A program made the translations under genes and the position numbers. Source: Palaemon carinicauda (lineage: Eukaryota > Arthropoda > Malacostraca > Decapoda > Palaemonidae). Taken from it: DNA of 64,000 nt. Shown here one piece after another: positions 34,021-46,622 of this stretch; the stretch's first letter is position 1; each line of letters starts with the position of its first letter. The stretch spans positions 26,529,097 through 26,593,096 of the forward strand of contig NC_090767.1 of the NCBI RefSeq assembly GCF_036898095.1, read 5' to 3'. The notes below the pieces were generated by a model, which was not told the origin of the DNA, searched no databases, and saw only the letters and a program-made list of their open reading frames with translations.

Positions 34021-34640
34021 TTAAGTCTAGTTTTCTTGTCCTTCAGTTGCATCCAGCTACTTTGTCTTTAGTCTAGTTTCCTTGTCCTTCAGTTGCATCC
34101 AGCTACTTTGTCTTTAGTCTAGTTTTCTTGTCCTTCAGTTGCATATAGCTACTTTGTCTTTAGTCTAGTTTTCTTGTCCTTCAGTTGCATCCAGCTACTT
34201 TGTCTTTAGTCTAGTTTCCTTGTCCTTCAGTTGCATCCAGCTACTTTGTCTTTAGTCTAGTTTCCTTGTCCTTCAGTTGCATCCAGCTACTTTGTCTTTA
34301 GTCTAGTTTTCTTGTCCTTCAGTTGCATCCAGCTACTTTGTCTTTAGTCTAGTTTTCTTGTCCTTCAGTTGCATCCAGCTACTTTGTCTTTAGTCTAGTT
34401 TTCTTGTCCTTCAGTTGCATCCAGCTACCTTGTCTTTAGTCTAGTTTCCTTGTCCTTCAGTTTCATCCAGCTACCTTGTCTTTAGTCTAGTTTCCTTGTC
34501 CTTCAGTTGCATCCAGCTACCTTGTCTTTAGTCTAGTTTCCTTGTCCTTCAGTTGCATCCAGCTACTTTGTCTTTAGTCTAGTTTCCTTGTCCTTCAGTT
34601 GCATCCAGCTATTTTGTCTTTAGTCTAGTTTCCTTATAAT
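34021..34640. repeat. 46-bp minisatellite, right portion
   Basis: About 13 further tandem copies of the 46-bp unit with a handful of variants (TACTTTG or TACCTTG; TTTCC or TTTTC). It continues the array at 30673 after the TTAA insertion. Confidence 0.92.
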
Positions 34641-34644
34641 TTTA

Positions 34645-35220
34645 TTTTCTTATAGATGAATATTTTTTCTGAAATCTAACCATTCCATTGGTCACTTTTG
34701 TCATTATTTTTGCCTACGGAAACATTGGATATTAGTTTTTTTTCTGTTATTACCACCAAATCTAGTATGTATGTTGTATCCCCTGGTTTATTGACCCACT
34801 GAGGGAGGAATTCATTGCTGACAAATTCTAGTGGCCTGTATCCCTCTTGTGTATGATGTAGAATTCATAGTGTCCCAGTTTACTGCTGCATTGAAGTCTC
34901 CCTTTAGTTGTCTATACAGCTTTTTTTTTTATGTTTGATGTGGGGGTCTGCATATTACTAGTACGAACATGTTTTTTTCTGTGGTATTATTTGCACTCGT
35001 CACTTCATATCCAGTTTCTAATTTAAATTCCATTGGGTAAGGCAATCCTCCTTGAAAAGCCTATAACCTGAGATTTCGCATTCTCCGATAAAATCCTTTG
35101 TTTTGCTTGAAATCAAGTCTCGGTAATACCTATGACGTCTAGTTCCTCACTAGCTATCATCGCTGTAAGGTTTTCCATTTTGGTTTTAACTGACTGAGGA
35201 TTGAATAGTGCCACTCTTAG
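34645..35220 (-). pseudogene. LINE-X APE-type endonuclease remnant
   Basis: Minus-strand reading from about 35220: a start-like FNPQSVKTKMENLTAMIAS, then ELDVIGITETW (N-terminal strands of the APE fold, with the catalytic Glu in TETW), then a frameshifted GDFNAAVNWD at about 34880 (the LGDFNA catalytic block). These are the expected blocks at the N-terminus of ORF2 in CR1/Jockey-type LINEs. Many stops. Confidence 0.75.
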
Positions 35221-35339
35221 GGAATTTTCTATCTTTTTCTCTCATCCTCTGTGGTTTTATTAGTTTCCATGATTTACTGGTGTTAGTTTTACTTCTAATA
35301 TCTAAATTGTCTGCCACATTTCTTTAGCTTATGTTTATA

Positions 35340-35460
35340 TACGGAGGATTTTCTACGGGTCAAGTTTGTCCTTTGTCTACTGTGTTCCTTACGGGTCAAG
35401 TTTGTCCTTTGTCTACTGTGTTCCTTACGGGTCAAGTTTGTCCTTTGTCTACTGAGCTCC
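35340..35460. repeat. 36-bp tandem repeat, three copies
   Basis: Unit GGGTCAAGTTTGTCCTTTGT plus 16 further bases, three times. It lies between ORF1 and ORF2 of LINE-X and directly next to the TTAA insertion at 35461. Confidence 0.85.
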
Positions 35461-35464
35461 TTAA

Positions 35465-37359
<1,895 letters not shown>

Positions 37360-37363
37360 TTAA

Positions 37364-37655
37364 GTAATTGCCTGTATACAGGTTGAGATTAAGTTGGTTT
37401 CCACATACCCTCTTTCCTTCTCTACTTGAAGTGTAGTACAACTTTATCTTGCCATAGAAAATGCTCCAAGGATCTATAAATATAATTTTCTTTTGCTGAC
37501 ATATGGACTTTAGCCTTTCATTTATCCCTATGGCCTTACTGAGGGTGAAGTGGCTGACATTGAAACTCAGGAGAATTCTTATGAGAATTGTATTGGTCTC
37601 GCTCCTAGCCTTTTCTAGCTGCTTAAACAAAGGTTCTGTTGGGCCAGCAGTATCC
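37364..37655 (-). pseudogene. LINE-X ORF1 SGNH/GDSL-type esterase-like fragment
   Basis: The minus strand reads KAIGINERLKSICQQKKI then FIDPWSIFYG, the layout of SGNH hydrolase segments (GxNxxL then FIDxWxxF) that occur in ORF1 of CR1-type LINEs. The C-terminal catalytic DGxHL block is degraded. The upstream 43 codons of the 150-codon frame (37656-37786) come from an inserted retroposon, so the apparent ORF is a fusion artefact. Confidence 0.6.
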
Positions 37656-38285
37656 TTTCTTAGGTTGGCCAGGGCATTAGCCACCCGTTGAGATGCTACC
37701 GCTAGAGTTATGGAATCCTTTGACTGGCCACATGGTACTACATTGGATCCCTTTTGCTGATTACGGCTCATTTTTCCTTTGCCCACACATACACTGAATA
37801 GTCTGGCTTATTCTTTCCACACGCTCCTCTGTCCTCATACACCTGACAACACTGAGATTACTAAACATTTCCTCTTTGCTCAAGGGGTTAACTACTCCAC
37901 TGTAATTATTCAGTGGCTACTTTCCTCTTGGTAAGGGTAGAAGAGACAGGGCAGCTCTTCTAGAAGGAAACTTCAAAACCATGGCCCTGTACCATGGTCT
38001 TCCACTGTCTTGGGGTAGAGTTCTCTTACTTGAGGTGACACTCGGGCTTACTATTCTATCTTACTTCTCTTCCTCCTTTTTTTCTGAAGTTTTTATAGTT
38101 TATATATGAAAGATTTATTCTAATGTTACTGTTCTTGAAATATTTTATTTTAATTGTTCGTTACTTCTCTTGTAATTAATGTATTTCTTTTCCTCACAAG
38201 GCTATTTTTCCCTATAGCATCCTGCTTTTCCAACTAGGGTTGTAGCTTGGCTAGTAATAGTAATAATAATAATAATAATAATAAC
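37656..38285 (+). mobile_element. TAA-tailed retroposon, longest copy with tail
   Basis: From GGTTGGCCAGGGCATTAGCC to the (TAA)n tail at 38258-38285. It shares GTAGCTTGGCTAGTAATA and CTATAGCATCCTGCTTTTCC with the other copies. About 630 bp, same extent as the copy at 57610-58232. It splits ORF1 of LINE-X. Confidence 0.75.
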
Positions 38286-38289
38286 AGAT

Positions 38290-38960
38290 TGTTTCTAGTT
38301 GCCTGAACAATGATAGTTGTCTTGTTGTGCTCCATTATAGTTATGCTAACTATTTTTATTTTCTGTGCGTTGGCATCCAGATAGGACCTGACCTTTCTTC
38401 TTTTTGAGGCCAAAGTGCTCCCCTTGGTCCCTTACCATGGAGAGTCTGACTAGCACAGTCTCATCTTCCCCTTCCTCTGCTAGGAGGGAGAATCTGTTTC
38501 TGGTAGCAGTTACATTTCTAGGCTGTTGTTTCTGCTTGCCCTTTGCTACCCTTCCTCTAGTGAGTTTCATGAACTCTATTTTGTTGATCATTATATCCTC
38601 ATTAAGTTCTCTGTCCTTGATTTTACCTTATCTTGTATCTCTTGGATACTGATCCCATTTTCTACTACATCTATGATTTTGTTTCCTATTTCCAACTGTT
38701 GGAACTTGGACATAATCTCTTATTTGTTTTCTTAGCTCATGGTTTTAATTTTTTCTGTTTCCTGTTCCTGCTGGCAGAACAGGCATACATTCCTACGGTA
38801 CAGGTTTGCAGAGCAACCTACTTTGAATTTGACGCACCATTTGTTTATCTGGCTCTTTGAACATGTATGCTTTAACTTCCTTTTCTCACTTATTTTTAGT
38901 TTATGCTATTGTCTAATATTTATCTATGCAGAGATCTTTACTAATTACTTCTTTGCTCGT
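38290..38960 (-). pseudogene. LINE-X ORF1 N-terminal part (low similarity)
   Basis: The minus strand gives a Lys/Arg- and Glu-rich 81-codon ORF (38346-38591) and, upstream, Cys-containing sequence (CVKFKVGC at about 38825) with further Cys. This could be the zinc-finger plus coiled-coil part that precedes the esterase in CR1-like ORF1. The assignment is by position and composition only. Confidence 0.35.
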
Positions 38961-39230
38961 TTTGTGAACACTTAGTATCAAAAAGGGAAGTGGCTGATAT
39001 TTACCCATCTGGTTAGTCCCAGATAACTTTCCATCTTTTCTGTCCCCAACCTCCCGAAAGTACTGCCATACCAATAGCTAAGTCTCCTCAATGTTGGGCT
39101 GTCCCTAACATGCTGCAGCTCCCAACTTAGCAGCACAAGGCAAAAGCCTGGTTTCTTGCCAGGATTGACAGCAGAAAGCTATTGATTACCAGTATTTCTG
39201 TACATTCAAGAACAGCCTTACTCTTAGGTA

Positions 39231-40417
39231 TGAGGGGCATTCATTAAAGATTTCCCCTGAGCCACTTACAACAGGCATAGACAGACAAAACTTGGAACAG
39301 TTATTAGTCTTTCCCTTCATAGGCACCGTCCAGGTTTATCCATTTTTCCCAAATTTTTATGCAACTGTGGGGACCTTGTTTGTAAAAGTCAGTGGGTTAA
39401 GCCTCAAAGCAGGACTTTACCTTAGAAGTCAGTGTCTCACCATCTGGAAAACGTGCTCTTCCCTCTGGGCGATATGCGCGTTGTGGACTGGAACATTGTC
39501 TTGCAGAAGTTCGACTCCTCTTGTCAGTACGCCACACCTTTTGAGTTTGTTAGATTCTCGCAATTTATGCAGTAGTGAAGCATAGGAAGTGCCAGTAATT
39601 GTGATACACTTGGCCAGGAAATCCGTCATCCCTATTCCGTGCTGGTCCCAAAAGACGGTAAGCAAGACCTCTCCTGCAGAGGGTTACAATCTGTCTCACC
39701 ACCCCTAAAGAAGACAAAAGTGCTTCCACTGCATAGACTGGGCTTTAGTCTCAGGATCATGGTGGTGGGCCCATGTTTCATTCTGTGTGATAAGTCTGTC
39801 AAAAAAGGCTTCCTGGTTTTGTTGACACATGTCCAAAAGAGCCTTTGAGCAATCCACCCGTTCCTGCTTCTGAAAAGGAGTGAGGAGCCTTGGAATCCAG
39901 TGTGTAGACATCTTATGCATGTGCAAATGATCCTGAATGATTTTTCCCACAGACTCAACACTTATCTATACAATTCGGGTTAACTGACGAACAGTTTTAT
40001 GCCAGTCTTCCAAAATGGCAGCCTCTAATTGATGGATGGTCTCTTCATCAATGGAAAATTAGGGTGTCCAGGAACGGGTGCTGTTTTGACAAATGTTCGG
40101 CCGCCCTTGAACTGGCGATGTCAGTGTTTTACAACATGATGTGATGGGGGCAGCATAAGTTTGTTTCATTTCATTGAAGGTCTGTGATGGGGCAGCATAA
40201 GTTTGTTTCATTTCATTGAAGGTCTGTTTCTGGGTGCGATCTTTCAAATATAGAAACCTGATCACTGCTTGGTACTCGATTGGGTCCATAGTCGCGCCTT
40301 ACTTCAGTCTAACACCTATAAAAAACGAAGCAATGTTAGTTCAGTGCTGCAAATTATCATATGACCTATACACTAATATACAGTGGGTTAGGGGAAATTC
40401 TTAATGAACCCCCTTTG
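39231..40417 (-). mobile_element. mariner element with both TIRs (1187 bp), TA target
   Basis: The left TIR starts TGAGGGGCATTCATTAAAGA. The right TIR is its inverse, ending CCCCTTTG. Both sides abut TA (39229-39230 and 40418-40419). A minus-strand mariner transposase is broken by frameshifts (40289, then 39950, then 39665). Recognisable pieces are WIPRLLTPFQKQERV, HHHDPETKAQSM, TVFWDQHGIGMTDF and the second Asp in QDNVPVHNA. The GDETW box reads QNETW, so the first catalytic Asp is Asn. A 50-bp tandem duplication near the N-terminus (about 40140-40240) repeats FNEMKQTYAAP. Inactive. Confidence 0.92.
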
Positions 40418-40419
40418 TA

Positions 40420-41708
40420 CAACCAAGTATCACCAAGAAGCAACACTGCTTTTTATTGGCCAAGACTCTAACAAGCCACAAAAAAAGCTCTGTCAACCCC
40501 AGAGGAGTTGAACTCATTTCACTAGGGGTTGATCTCGCGAAATGGTAAGCTATTACACATGAATGTGCTTTGTGGGCCACCAATAGCACTAGTCCGTCCT
40601 TGCGTCATGTGTCACCATGTGATTCCCATGTCTCGGTATTTCGAAACCTGTAAGCAAGTTTCTAGTGTTTATAGAGATTCCAAAGCCTCTGTTGTGATGC
40701 GTGAGGTCGCTGTCAACTCCTTAATGTCTATATGTATATAGGCTACCTATAAGAGAGAGTTGGAGAAGGGTTCAGGTTAACATTCAGATGAGCTGTTAGA
40801 ATCCATGTAGGATAGGGAAAGATGATGTTCATGATCTAGAGTGGTTATATTATGTAAAAATCAGTTTGAATTGTTTTTTGTCTTTGTACATACAGTATTT
40901 TATATCAAAATTAGAAATATAAGGTCTAAATATAATAAGTAACTTATAGGTAAGGTCAAGTCAGTTTATCATATTTTTTTTAGCAGTAGGGTTATGAAGA
41001 TAGAAATAGATTATCATAATTGAGTATCTTGGCTGCTTAAAAGAACTCTAGTTGAATTTCTGAAGGAAAGAATAAAAGTTTATTTCTATAGTATTAAGGG
41101 TTACCATAACAATGATAATGTCACTTCTCTGGATGAGAAGAATTTCCAACTTGAAATGGATACCCAATATTGGCCTAATTGGGAATGAAGGCACAAATCT
41201 ATATAAATTGTGAGAAATTTCAAGAATATCCCAGATTTCTAATCTTGTCATATGGTAAGTACATAAATATCTGTAAGAGTATCTCAGGAAACTTATCAAT
41301 AATGACTGCTGTAGGCTACAGCTGATACACAATATCATGCGTTCATCTATCCCAGCTGGCTAAGAAGTAATGAGTGACTTTATTATACAGTAAGTGAGTA
41401 GGCCTACCCAAATTTACATTATTATTTGCAAACCTTTATATTTCACTGAAATTTTTTTTTTTTTTTAGTTGTAATCAACTGTGGTTTTGGGAACATGCCT
41501 TTTTTTCAATTCAGGGGATATCAATCTATTCTGTTGAGTAATATAAAATCAACTGTGACAAAATCTCATTGTTTATTTTCTATAAGACAAATCAATAAAA
41601 CTGTTATCAATGGCGACAATCTCATCGTGGTTTTTTTTTTTTTTTTACAATTTATTCATGAATATTTAGTTAAATTATTCTTTTTATTTTCCGTTAAGTT
41701 TTAATGAA

Positions 41709-41756
<48 letters not shown>

Positions 41757-42660
41757 AAGGTTGTATTTTCAGTCTGTAGTTTATAAGAGTTTCCGATATT
41801 GACAATTGCTGTTCACGGAAATGACAATTTAATTTAGTTACCCCTTTAAAACTGTTTTCTCTGATTGAAAAATTAGAACACATTTTCTATTATTTGAAAG
41901 CGTATACTAATGTAAATATAAATAAGGACCATTTGGGCTTGTTTATCTATTAAACGGTGATTGCTTGTTATACAAATGTCTTTTAAAAACCATCAGACAT
42001 TTTAAAAGCTGCTATTTAAAGTTCTAATTTAGGAAAATCATAGAAATGATTGGTTTGGTAGAATATATGAATATGAACATGATTAGTACAACAATAAAAA
42101 ATCTAACGTGTCTAGTACAAAGATGATATTTTAATATTCATGAAACAACAGCCCATGCAGTTTTGTTTGAAACCAGAAAGAGCATTCGGGTGATAAAGTA
42201 TTGAATAATACCACGGTAAATATATATTACGATCTGCGATGGGCTGGTTTTCTAATTGAAAAATTATAAATATTCAGAGGCTGCTTTGGGTTTCTTATAT
42301 TTATTGAATAATTATTGTTTTATTAGCTTTGTCTGTTATTTATTGATTATTATTACTAATTGTGATATTTAAGATAGTTTTAGCAAGACTTACACTTTTA
42401 TTTGAGTGTTATTTGTTATAAGAAGTATAATCATTGTGAATTTTTATATTGTCTTTACAAAAGTATGCTATACATTAAAATGTTCTACGTGAATAAATTT
42501 ATGTGGCCCTATAATGCTTGTGTGTTTAAGCTGCGTTAACTATAGTATGTTGTAAGCTAGGTAATTTTAATGCACATATAGGGGATTATTCTAGTAGTAA
42601 GGGAGGATAGAATGGTAGATTAGGTTTATGCCTGAATAACTGAATATTCTAAAAAGCTAA
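40420..42660. other. No gene recognised; AT-rich, one (GT)n tract
   Basis: Long AT-rich stretch. (GT)n at 41711-41754 is the only repeat of note. Short ORFs here have simple composition and no recognisable motif. Confidence 0.5.
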
Positions 42661-42845
42661 ATCTTTTATGTATGTAATATCATAAATTAATTTATCTAAA
42701 TGCATGGTATATTAGTTATAGAAGATGTAACACTATATGAAATAACTATATCTGAGTAAATTTTGTTAAATACTTAAAGAAATTACTTCTGCTTTAGGGA
42801 ATTTCTAGGGGGCGTCTAGGGATGTATTTTTCGCCTTTGGAGGAG

Positions 42846-42881
42846 TCAGTCTAGTCCTTAACTTGGAAAAGGACGGACGTG
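42846..42881 (+). promoter_or_regulatory. Candidate core promoter A: Inr plus DPE
   Basis: TCAGTC at 42846-42851 fits the arthropod initiator, with A+1 at 42848. GGACGTG at 42875-42881 lies exactly at +28 to +34 and matches the DPE consensus RGWCGTG at the required spacing. No TATA box is seen at -30. Conserved in the duplicate at 56888. Function is not shown. Confidence 0.55.
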
Positions 42882-42924
42882 TTTTCTATAATTAGTGCTT
42901 TTGTGAACAATGGAAGCAATGAAG
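42848..42924 (+). other. Candidate first exon A (77 nt) with splice donor
   Basis: From the predicted start to GAAG|GTAAGA at 42924/42925. It contains ATGGAAGCAATGAAG with A at -3 and G at +4, so translation could begin here (MEAMK). However, the ATG is ATT in copy B, which favours an untranslated exon. The donor is conserved in copy B. Confidence 0.4.
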
Positions 42925-43312
42925 GTAAGACCATATATAATTTTCAGGTTTATTTCTGAATATTTCGTGGATTGATATTGCTGTCAATGCTAGCAATTTG
43001 AATTACCAGCCATTCCCATTAAAAGACTTAAATTTGCGAAGGTATTTTTTGATTGACGTTTAAGAAAATCGCTTTTTTAGTGCATGATATGTTCCAAATA
43101 ATCTAAAGAGATTTCTCAACAGTATTGTTATCACTTAACAATACGACATTGTTGCAATGTGGTTTTGAGTCCCAAGCAGACTATTGCATAGTCGACTCTA
43201 ATCATGGTTGTTGCCATAGGAAAATAAAACTTACTAGCCTGTCAGTGCCTGGTTCGAGGCCTAAAGTCCTTTCTGAAACCAGTGATGAAATTAGAATGTC
43301 TCATTTTATGTA

Positions 43313-44155
43313 TGGTTTTTCCATTTATTGACGCATGCTTTATTTAAAGCTCTTTTATTTATGTGCGCTGGTTCGATTATTCATAATGTGGGAGGTACCC
43401 AAGATATTCGAAATATGGGTAATTTAGTAGGCAGTCTTCCTTTGAGAGTTATGTGCATCAATTTGGCCAACTTATCTTTATGCGGAATTCCTTTTTTAGC
43501 TGGATTTTATTCTAAAGACTTGATTTTAGAGGTGGCATTTATAGGCCCGCTAAATGTAATTTGTTTATTAATATATTGGTTGGCAACGGGTTTGACAGTG
43601 TGCTATAGGTTCCGACTTGTTTATTATAGTTTGAGAGGGTCTTGGAATTTAAGTTGTTGTTCTTGTGTGAGAGATGAAGACACTTTGATAAGAACTCCAA
43701 TAGGGGTCCTCAGGCTGGGCACAGTTATAAGCGGGGCGGCTCTCTCTCTCGGTTGATTTTTCCAGCTTGTTTTATAATTTGTTTGACTCCTCTCTTTAAA
43801 CTATCTGTATTATTTGTAACTTTAGTGGGGGGAACTATTGGCTATGTGCTTAATTTAGTTTCTGAAAGCTGTAATTTGAAATCTTTAAAGTCTTATCATA
43901 AGACTGTATTTTTTGGTTCTATATGATTCTCACCTTTTTTATCTACTTTAGGAGTAGTTCCTAAGGGGCTATATCTTGGGGGACTTTTCCATCAAATCAG
44001 AGATAGTGGATGATCAGAATATTACGGAGGCCAAGGGATTTATTTTAATTTAGAGGGGCTTGGAAAAGTTCTTCAAATAGTTCAAGAAAATAGGATTAAA
44101 ATCTACTTATTGGTAATATTAGTTTGAGTGGTAGGGCCGTCTTTAATAGTTTAAA
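43313..44155 (+). pseudogene. nad5: Numt: mitochondrial NADH dehydrogenase subunit 5, 3' part
   Basis: A nuclear copy of the mitochondrial gene for a complex I membrane subunit. It starts inside the gene at FFHLLTHALFKALLFMCAGS and runs to the natural stop TAA at 44153-44155. Read in the invertebrate mitochondrial code (TGA Trp, ATA Met, AGA/AGG Ser) it stays open, apart from one frameshift in a CTCTCTCTC tract at 43741-43750. Landmarks are GIPFLAGFYSKDLILE, GLTVCY, LIFP, GWSEYYGGQ and KIYLLV. The T/G-rich coding strand fits nad5 of pancrustaceans, which is encoded on the minor strand. Under the nuclear code internal TGA codons stop it, so it is non-functional. Confidence 0.95.
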
Positions 44156-44225
44156 CTCAGGTAGCTTATTAAGAGCATTACATTGAAGATGGTTTAATCA
44201 ATATTCCGGTTTGATGGAGAAAAAC
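44148..44225 (+). pseudogene. trnF: Decayed mitochondrial tRNA-Phe (numt)
   Basis: Directly after nad5, as in the pancrustacean mitochondrial order (nad5 then trnF on the minor strand). A D-arm-like TAGCTTATTAAGAGCA and the anticodon loop TTGAAGA with GAA at 44185-44187 are visible. The 3' anticodon stem and acceptor pairing are partly lost. Confidence 0.6.
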
Positions 44226-44289
44226 TGGAGATTATTTTTTTCAAATTCTTAAGATTGTGAAAACTGTTCGTCGTGATGAAATATAATAA

Positions 44290-44440
44290 AAAGAGTGCTT
44301 AATATGTGTATATTTTGCCATGCAAAAGCGTAAGAAGGATCCGTGAATTTCATGGGATAGATGTAAGAGAGTTAATTTGACATAGGGGGTTCATATACAC
44401 AAAATAATTCGTTGGTTGACACGCAGATACAATTACTTAC
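44290..44440 (+). repeat. Local duplication block A2 (after the numt)
   Basis: Matches 57405-57560: TATTTTGCCATGCAAAAGCG versus TATTTTTGTCTGCAAAAGGG, CGTGAATTTCATGGGATAGA versus CATGAATTTTAGATGCTAGG, and ATAATTCGTTGGTTGACACG versus CAATTCATTACTTGACAAAA. This places the numt inside a formerly continuous block. Confidence 0.65.
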
Positions 44441-44855
44441 TTTACTTTGATGGCTGCTTTTCCGGTCCCAAACAGCTGGGGAATCCCACTCTCTGCAGGA
44501 CCTCCACTGTCGTTTTATCTTGTTCTTACTTACTTGTTACTTGTTTAGGGTTTAAATCCAACCCTCCACTGAAGTCGAGTGAACTACTTCCCGGGCGGGT
44601 CCATATTAATCATCTAACGAAACGTTTTCATTATAACTTATACAATTTTTTTATTGTAGCATCTTCCAAATCATATGATCTTGTGAAAAGTAATGTCTTT
44701 AGTTTCTTCTTAAATTCAATTGCTCCCTTTAGGTCCTTCATTTCAGTTGGTAGTTTATTATAATGTCTAGGCGCACAGTAGCTAAAAGCCCTTTCACCAA
44801 ATTTACTATTTGCTCTTGGTTCAGATAGCCTATGTTTGTCACTCATGTGACTCAT
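44440..44855 (-). pseudogene. LINE-Z 3' end: RT C-terminus plus 3' UTR
   Basis: The minus strand encodes NSKFGERAFSYCAPRHYNKL and a Lys-rich tail, the C-terminal block common to CR1/L2/Jockey-type RT proteins. The 3' UTR follows (GACAGTGGAGGTCCTGCAGA, then GTGGGATTCCCCAGCTG) and a short AAGTAA-type tail at about 44430. Confidence 0.7.
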
Positions 44856-44863
44856 GTTAACAT

Positions 44864-45147
44864 TTGTTTCTATTTCGTTCAGAGTGTTTATCTTTTCAAG
44901 TCACATATTGTTCATTTACTGTTAAATTGTCACTGTCAAAAGACTTCAGTTTCCTCTTGAAAGCCTTAATGTCTCCAATCATTCTAATGTTTCGTGGGAG
45001 CTTATTATATAGTCTCGGGGCAGCATATTTAAAGGCTCTGGAGCCCAGAGTAGACGTAAATCTAGGTTCCAACAGTTTGAAGCCATCTGTAACTATTCTC
45101 GTGGATTCTTTAGCATACACAGCATATATATAACATAAATATTTCAT
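44864..45147 (-). pseudogene. LINE-Z RT C-terminus, second copy
   Basis: The minus strand reads TSTLGSRAFKYAAPRLYNKL then NIRMIGDIKAFKRKLKS, homologous to the previous fragment. It lacks the 3' UTR. It stands head-to-tail with 44440-44855. Confidence 0.7.
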
Positions 45148-45239
45148 TAATTTACTTAGACAAAATTAATCCTTTGCAACAGTGCATCTTGCACACAGAG
45201 TACACAGAAATCACTCATTTACTTAACTTCAAGTGCTGT

Positions 45240-45415
45240 TTTCCTGTTCCTACCACACAGAGTAACCCTGTTTTCCCATAGTTTCACTAAACGGTAGCCC
45301 TAGGAAATTCAGTCATTGTGCAGCTTTGCATTTTTTGTTAAAATGAATAAATTCAAATTATTTCCTAGGTGTCTACAACCTAGTTCAGACTGCTCGTCTT
45401 ATCAGCCACGTCCAA

Positions 45416-45487
<72 letters not shown>

Positions 45488-45560
45488 ATAACAGCTTGGC
45501 CATATTTTTGGTTCAGATTGAAACTAACGTTAATACCTTATATCAGGAGTAGGGAATTCC
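45240..45560 (+). repeat. Local duplication block A3 with (CT)n
   Basis: Matches 58310-58560: CATTGTGCAGCTTTGCATTT versus CATTTGTACAGCTCTGCAAT, GGTGTCTACAACCTAGTTCA versus TGTTGTCAACAGCCTAGTTC. Each copy ends in a long (CT)n (45418-45485 here). The microsatellite therefore predates the duplication or arose at the same seed. Confidence 0.7.
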
Positions 45561-45682
45561 ATATTTTTACAAGGGCGCTTCACTCCTTCGACAAAGACCC
45601 AGAGCAGACTCTCACTTTGCACAGAAGTAGATTAAAGACATCGTTTTATAATTGGGTTTTTTATATATATATCCTACCTTGA

Positions 45683-45689
<7 letters not shown>

Positions 45690-45751
<62 letters not shown>
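45690..45751. repeat. (CT)n microsatellite
   Basis: Pure dinucleotide tract. Its Ser-Leu or Glu-Arg open frames are artefacts. Confidence 0.95.
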
Positions 45752-45754
<3 letters not shown>

Positions 45755-45755
<1 letters not shown>

Positions 45756-45960
45756 GCAGTTGAGTCCATACACGACCTTTCAATGCTTTCGTTTCATAAC
45801 AGCCACGATTTATGTTTAGTATTAATTCTCTCTTCATTTACATTGAGATATTGACTATAAGTTTTCATATGTTGGTTGCAGAAACGCAATAAGTAAGGGC
45901 GAATCTTTTGCATAATTCGTTTACTTGTGAGAAAATATTCTTGGAAAAACCTTTATTGAT
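45755..45960 (+). repeat. Diverged repeat pair, copy 1
   Basis: Matches 50706-50890: GTCCATAC to CAATGCTTTCGTTT, ACATTGAGATATTGAC and CATATGTTGGTTGCAG correspond to GTCCATATG to CAATGCTTTCTTTT, GCATTGAGGTATTTAC and CGTATGTTGGTTTGTAG. Function unknown. Confidence 0.55.
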
Positions 45961-46254
45961 ATGATTTATATTGTATCAAGCTATCAGTTAATTATATCAT
46001 GATTCACTAGTACACAGTCTTTCGACGAGTCAAACGAAAATGGTTTTCTCCATTCTGTATTTGCTCTTCGTTGTCAGCTAAGTTAAAAAAAAAAAAATCA
46101 GTTTTTAATCTGAAAATCTAACCCTTATTTGGTAATAGCAAACCAAAATGGCTTCGTTTAATGTAAATGTCATATATTAAATTTATTTTGTCTGTATTAG
46201 ATTTTCAATTCTTAAATGAGGAGTAGATTCATGCAGTTTCTGGAGGTAATATCA

Positions 46255-46545
46255 TTTTACTTTTAATGGCTGCTTATCAGGGTCTGTACAGCAGGGGAAC
46301 CCTACTCTCTACAGGACCTCCACGGTCGTTTAACAATGTTCATTCGGGAGGATTTAACATTTCACAATGCGTATTGCTCGCTTACTGATAGATCATTACT
46401 ATCGAAACACTCGCAGAATAAGAAAGTCTTCAGTGCTCTCTTAAAAGCCTCAATCTTCAATTATTCGTATGTCTAGTGGGACCTTATTGTATAGTCTCGG
46501 GGCTGCATATTTAAAGGCTCTAGAGCCTAAATATTAATAATGATA
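46255..46545 (-). pseudogene. LINE-Z 3' end, third copy, interrupted
   Basis: The 3' UTR (TTAATGGCTGCTTATCAGGG, then TCTCTACAGGACCTCCACGG) and the RT C-terminal block (AAATATGCAGCCCCGAGACT on the minus strand) match 44440-45147. The match stops at about 46530 and the next LINE segment reappears at 49993, implying a 3.4-kb insertion. Confidence 0.65.
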
Positions 46546-46575
46546 ATAACGATTATGATAGTTGAGATAGAAATT

Positions 46576-46576
<1 letters not shown>

Positions 46577-46613
<37 letters not shown>

Positions 46614-46622
46614 GTAGTAGTA
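46577..46622. repeat. (ACT)n tract ending in an inverted (AGT)n
   Basis: Eleven ACT/CTA units followed by TAGTAGTAGTA, so it can fold into a hairpin. Confidence 0.9.

Larger units (their letters stand above)
42660..43312 (+). repeat. Local duplication block A1
   Basis: Aligns by eye with 56750-57290. Shared anchors are the TCTAGGGATGT upstream element, TCAGTC, GGAAAAGGAC, GTAAG, a GTGTGGTTTTGAGT-like stretch (GCAATGTGGTTTTGAGTCCC and ATTAGTGTGGTTTTGAGTTC), and a run ending in CATTTTA or CATTATCTTA just before the numt. Divergence is considerable. Confidence 0.7.

Noticed and set aside
34021..34640. CRISPR-like array
   Set aside because: The units are contiguous 46-bp tandem repeats without spacers, in animal DNA.
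43328..43756. Functional nuclear nad5 gene
   Set aside because: TGA codons needed as Trp and a frameshift; no presequence; it is a numt.
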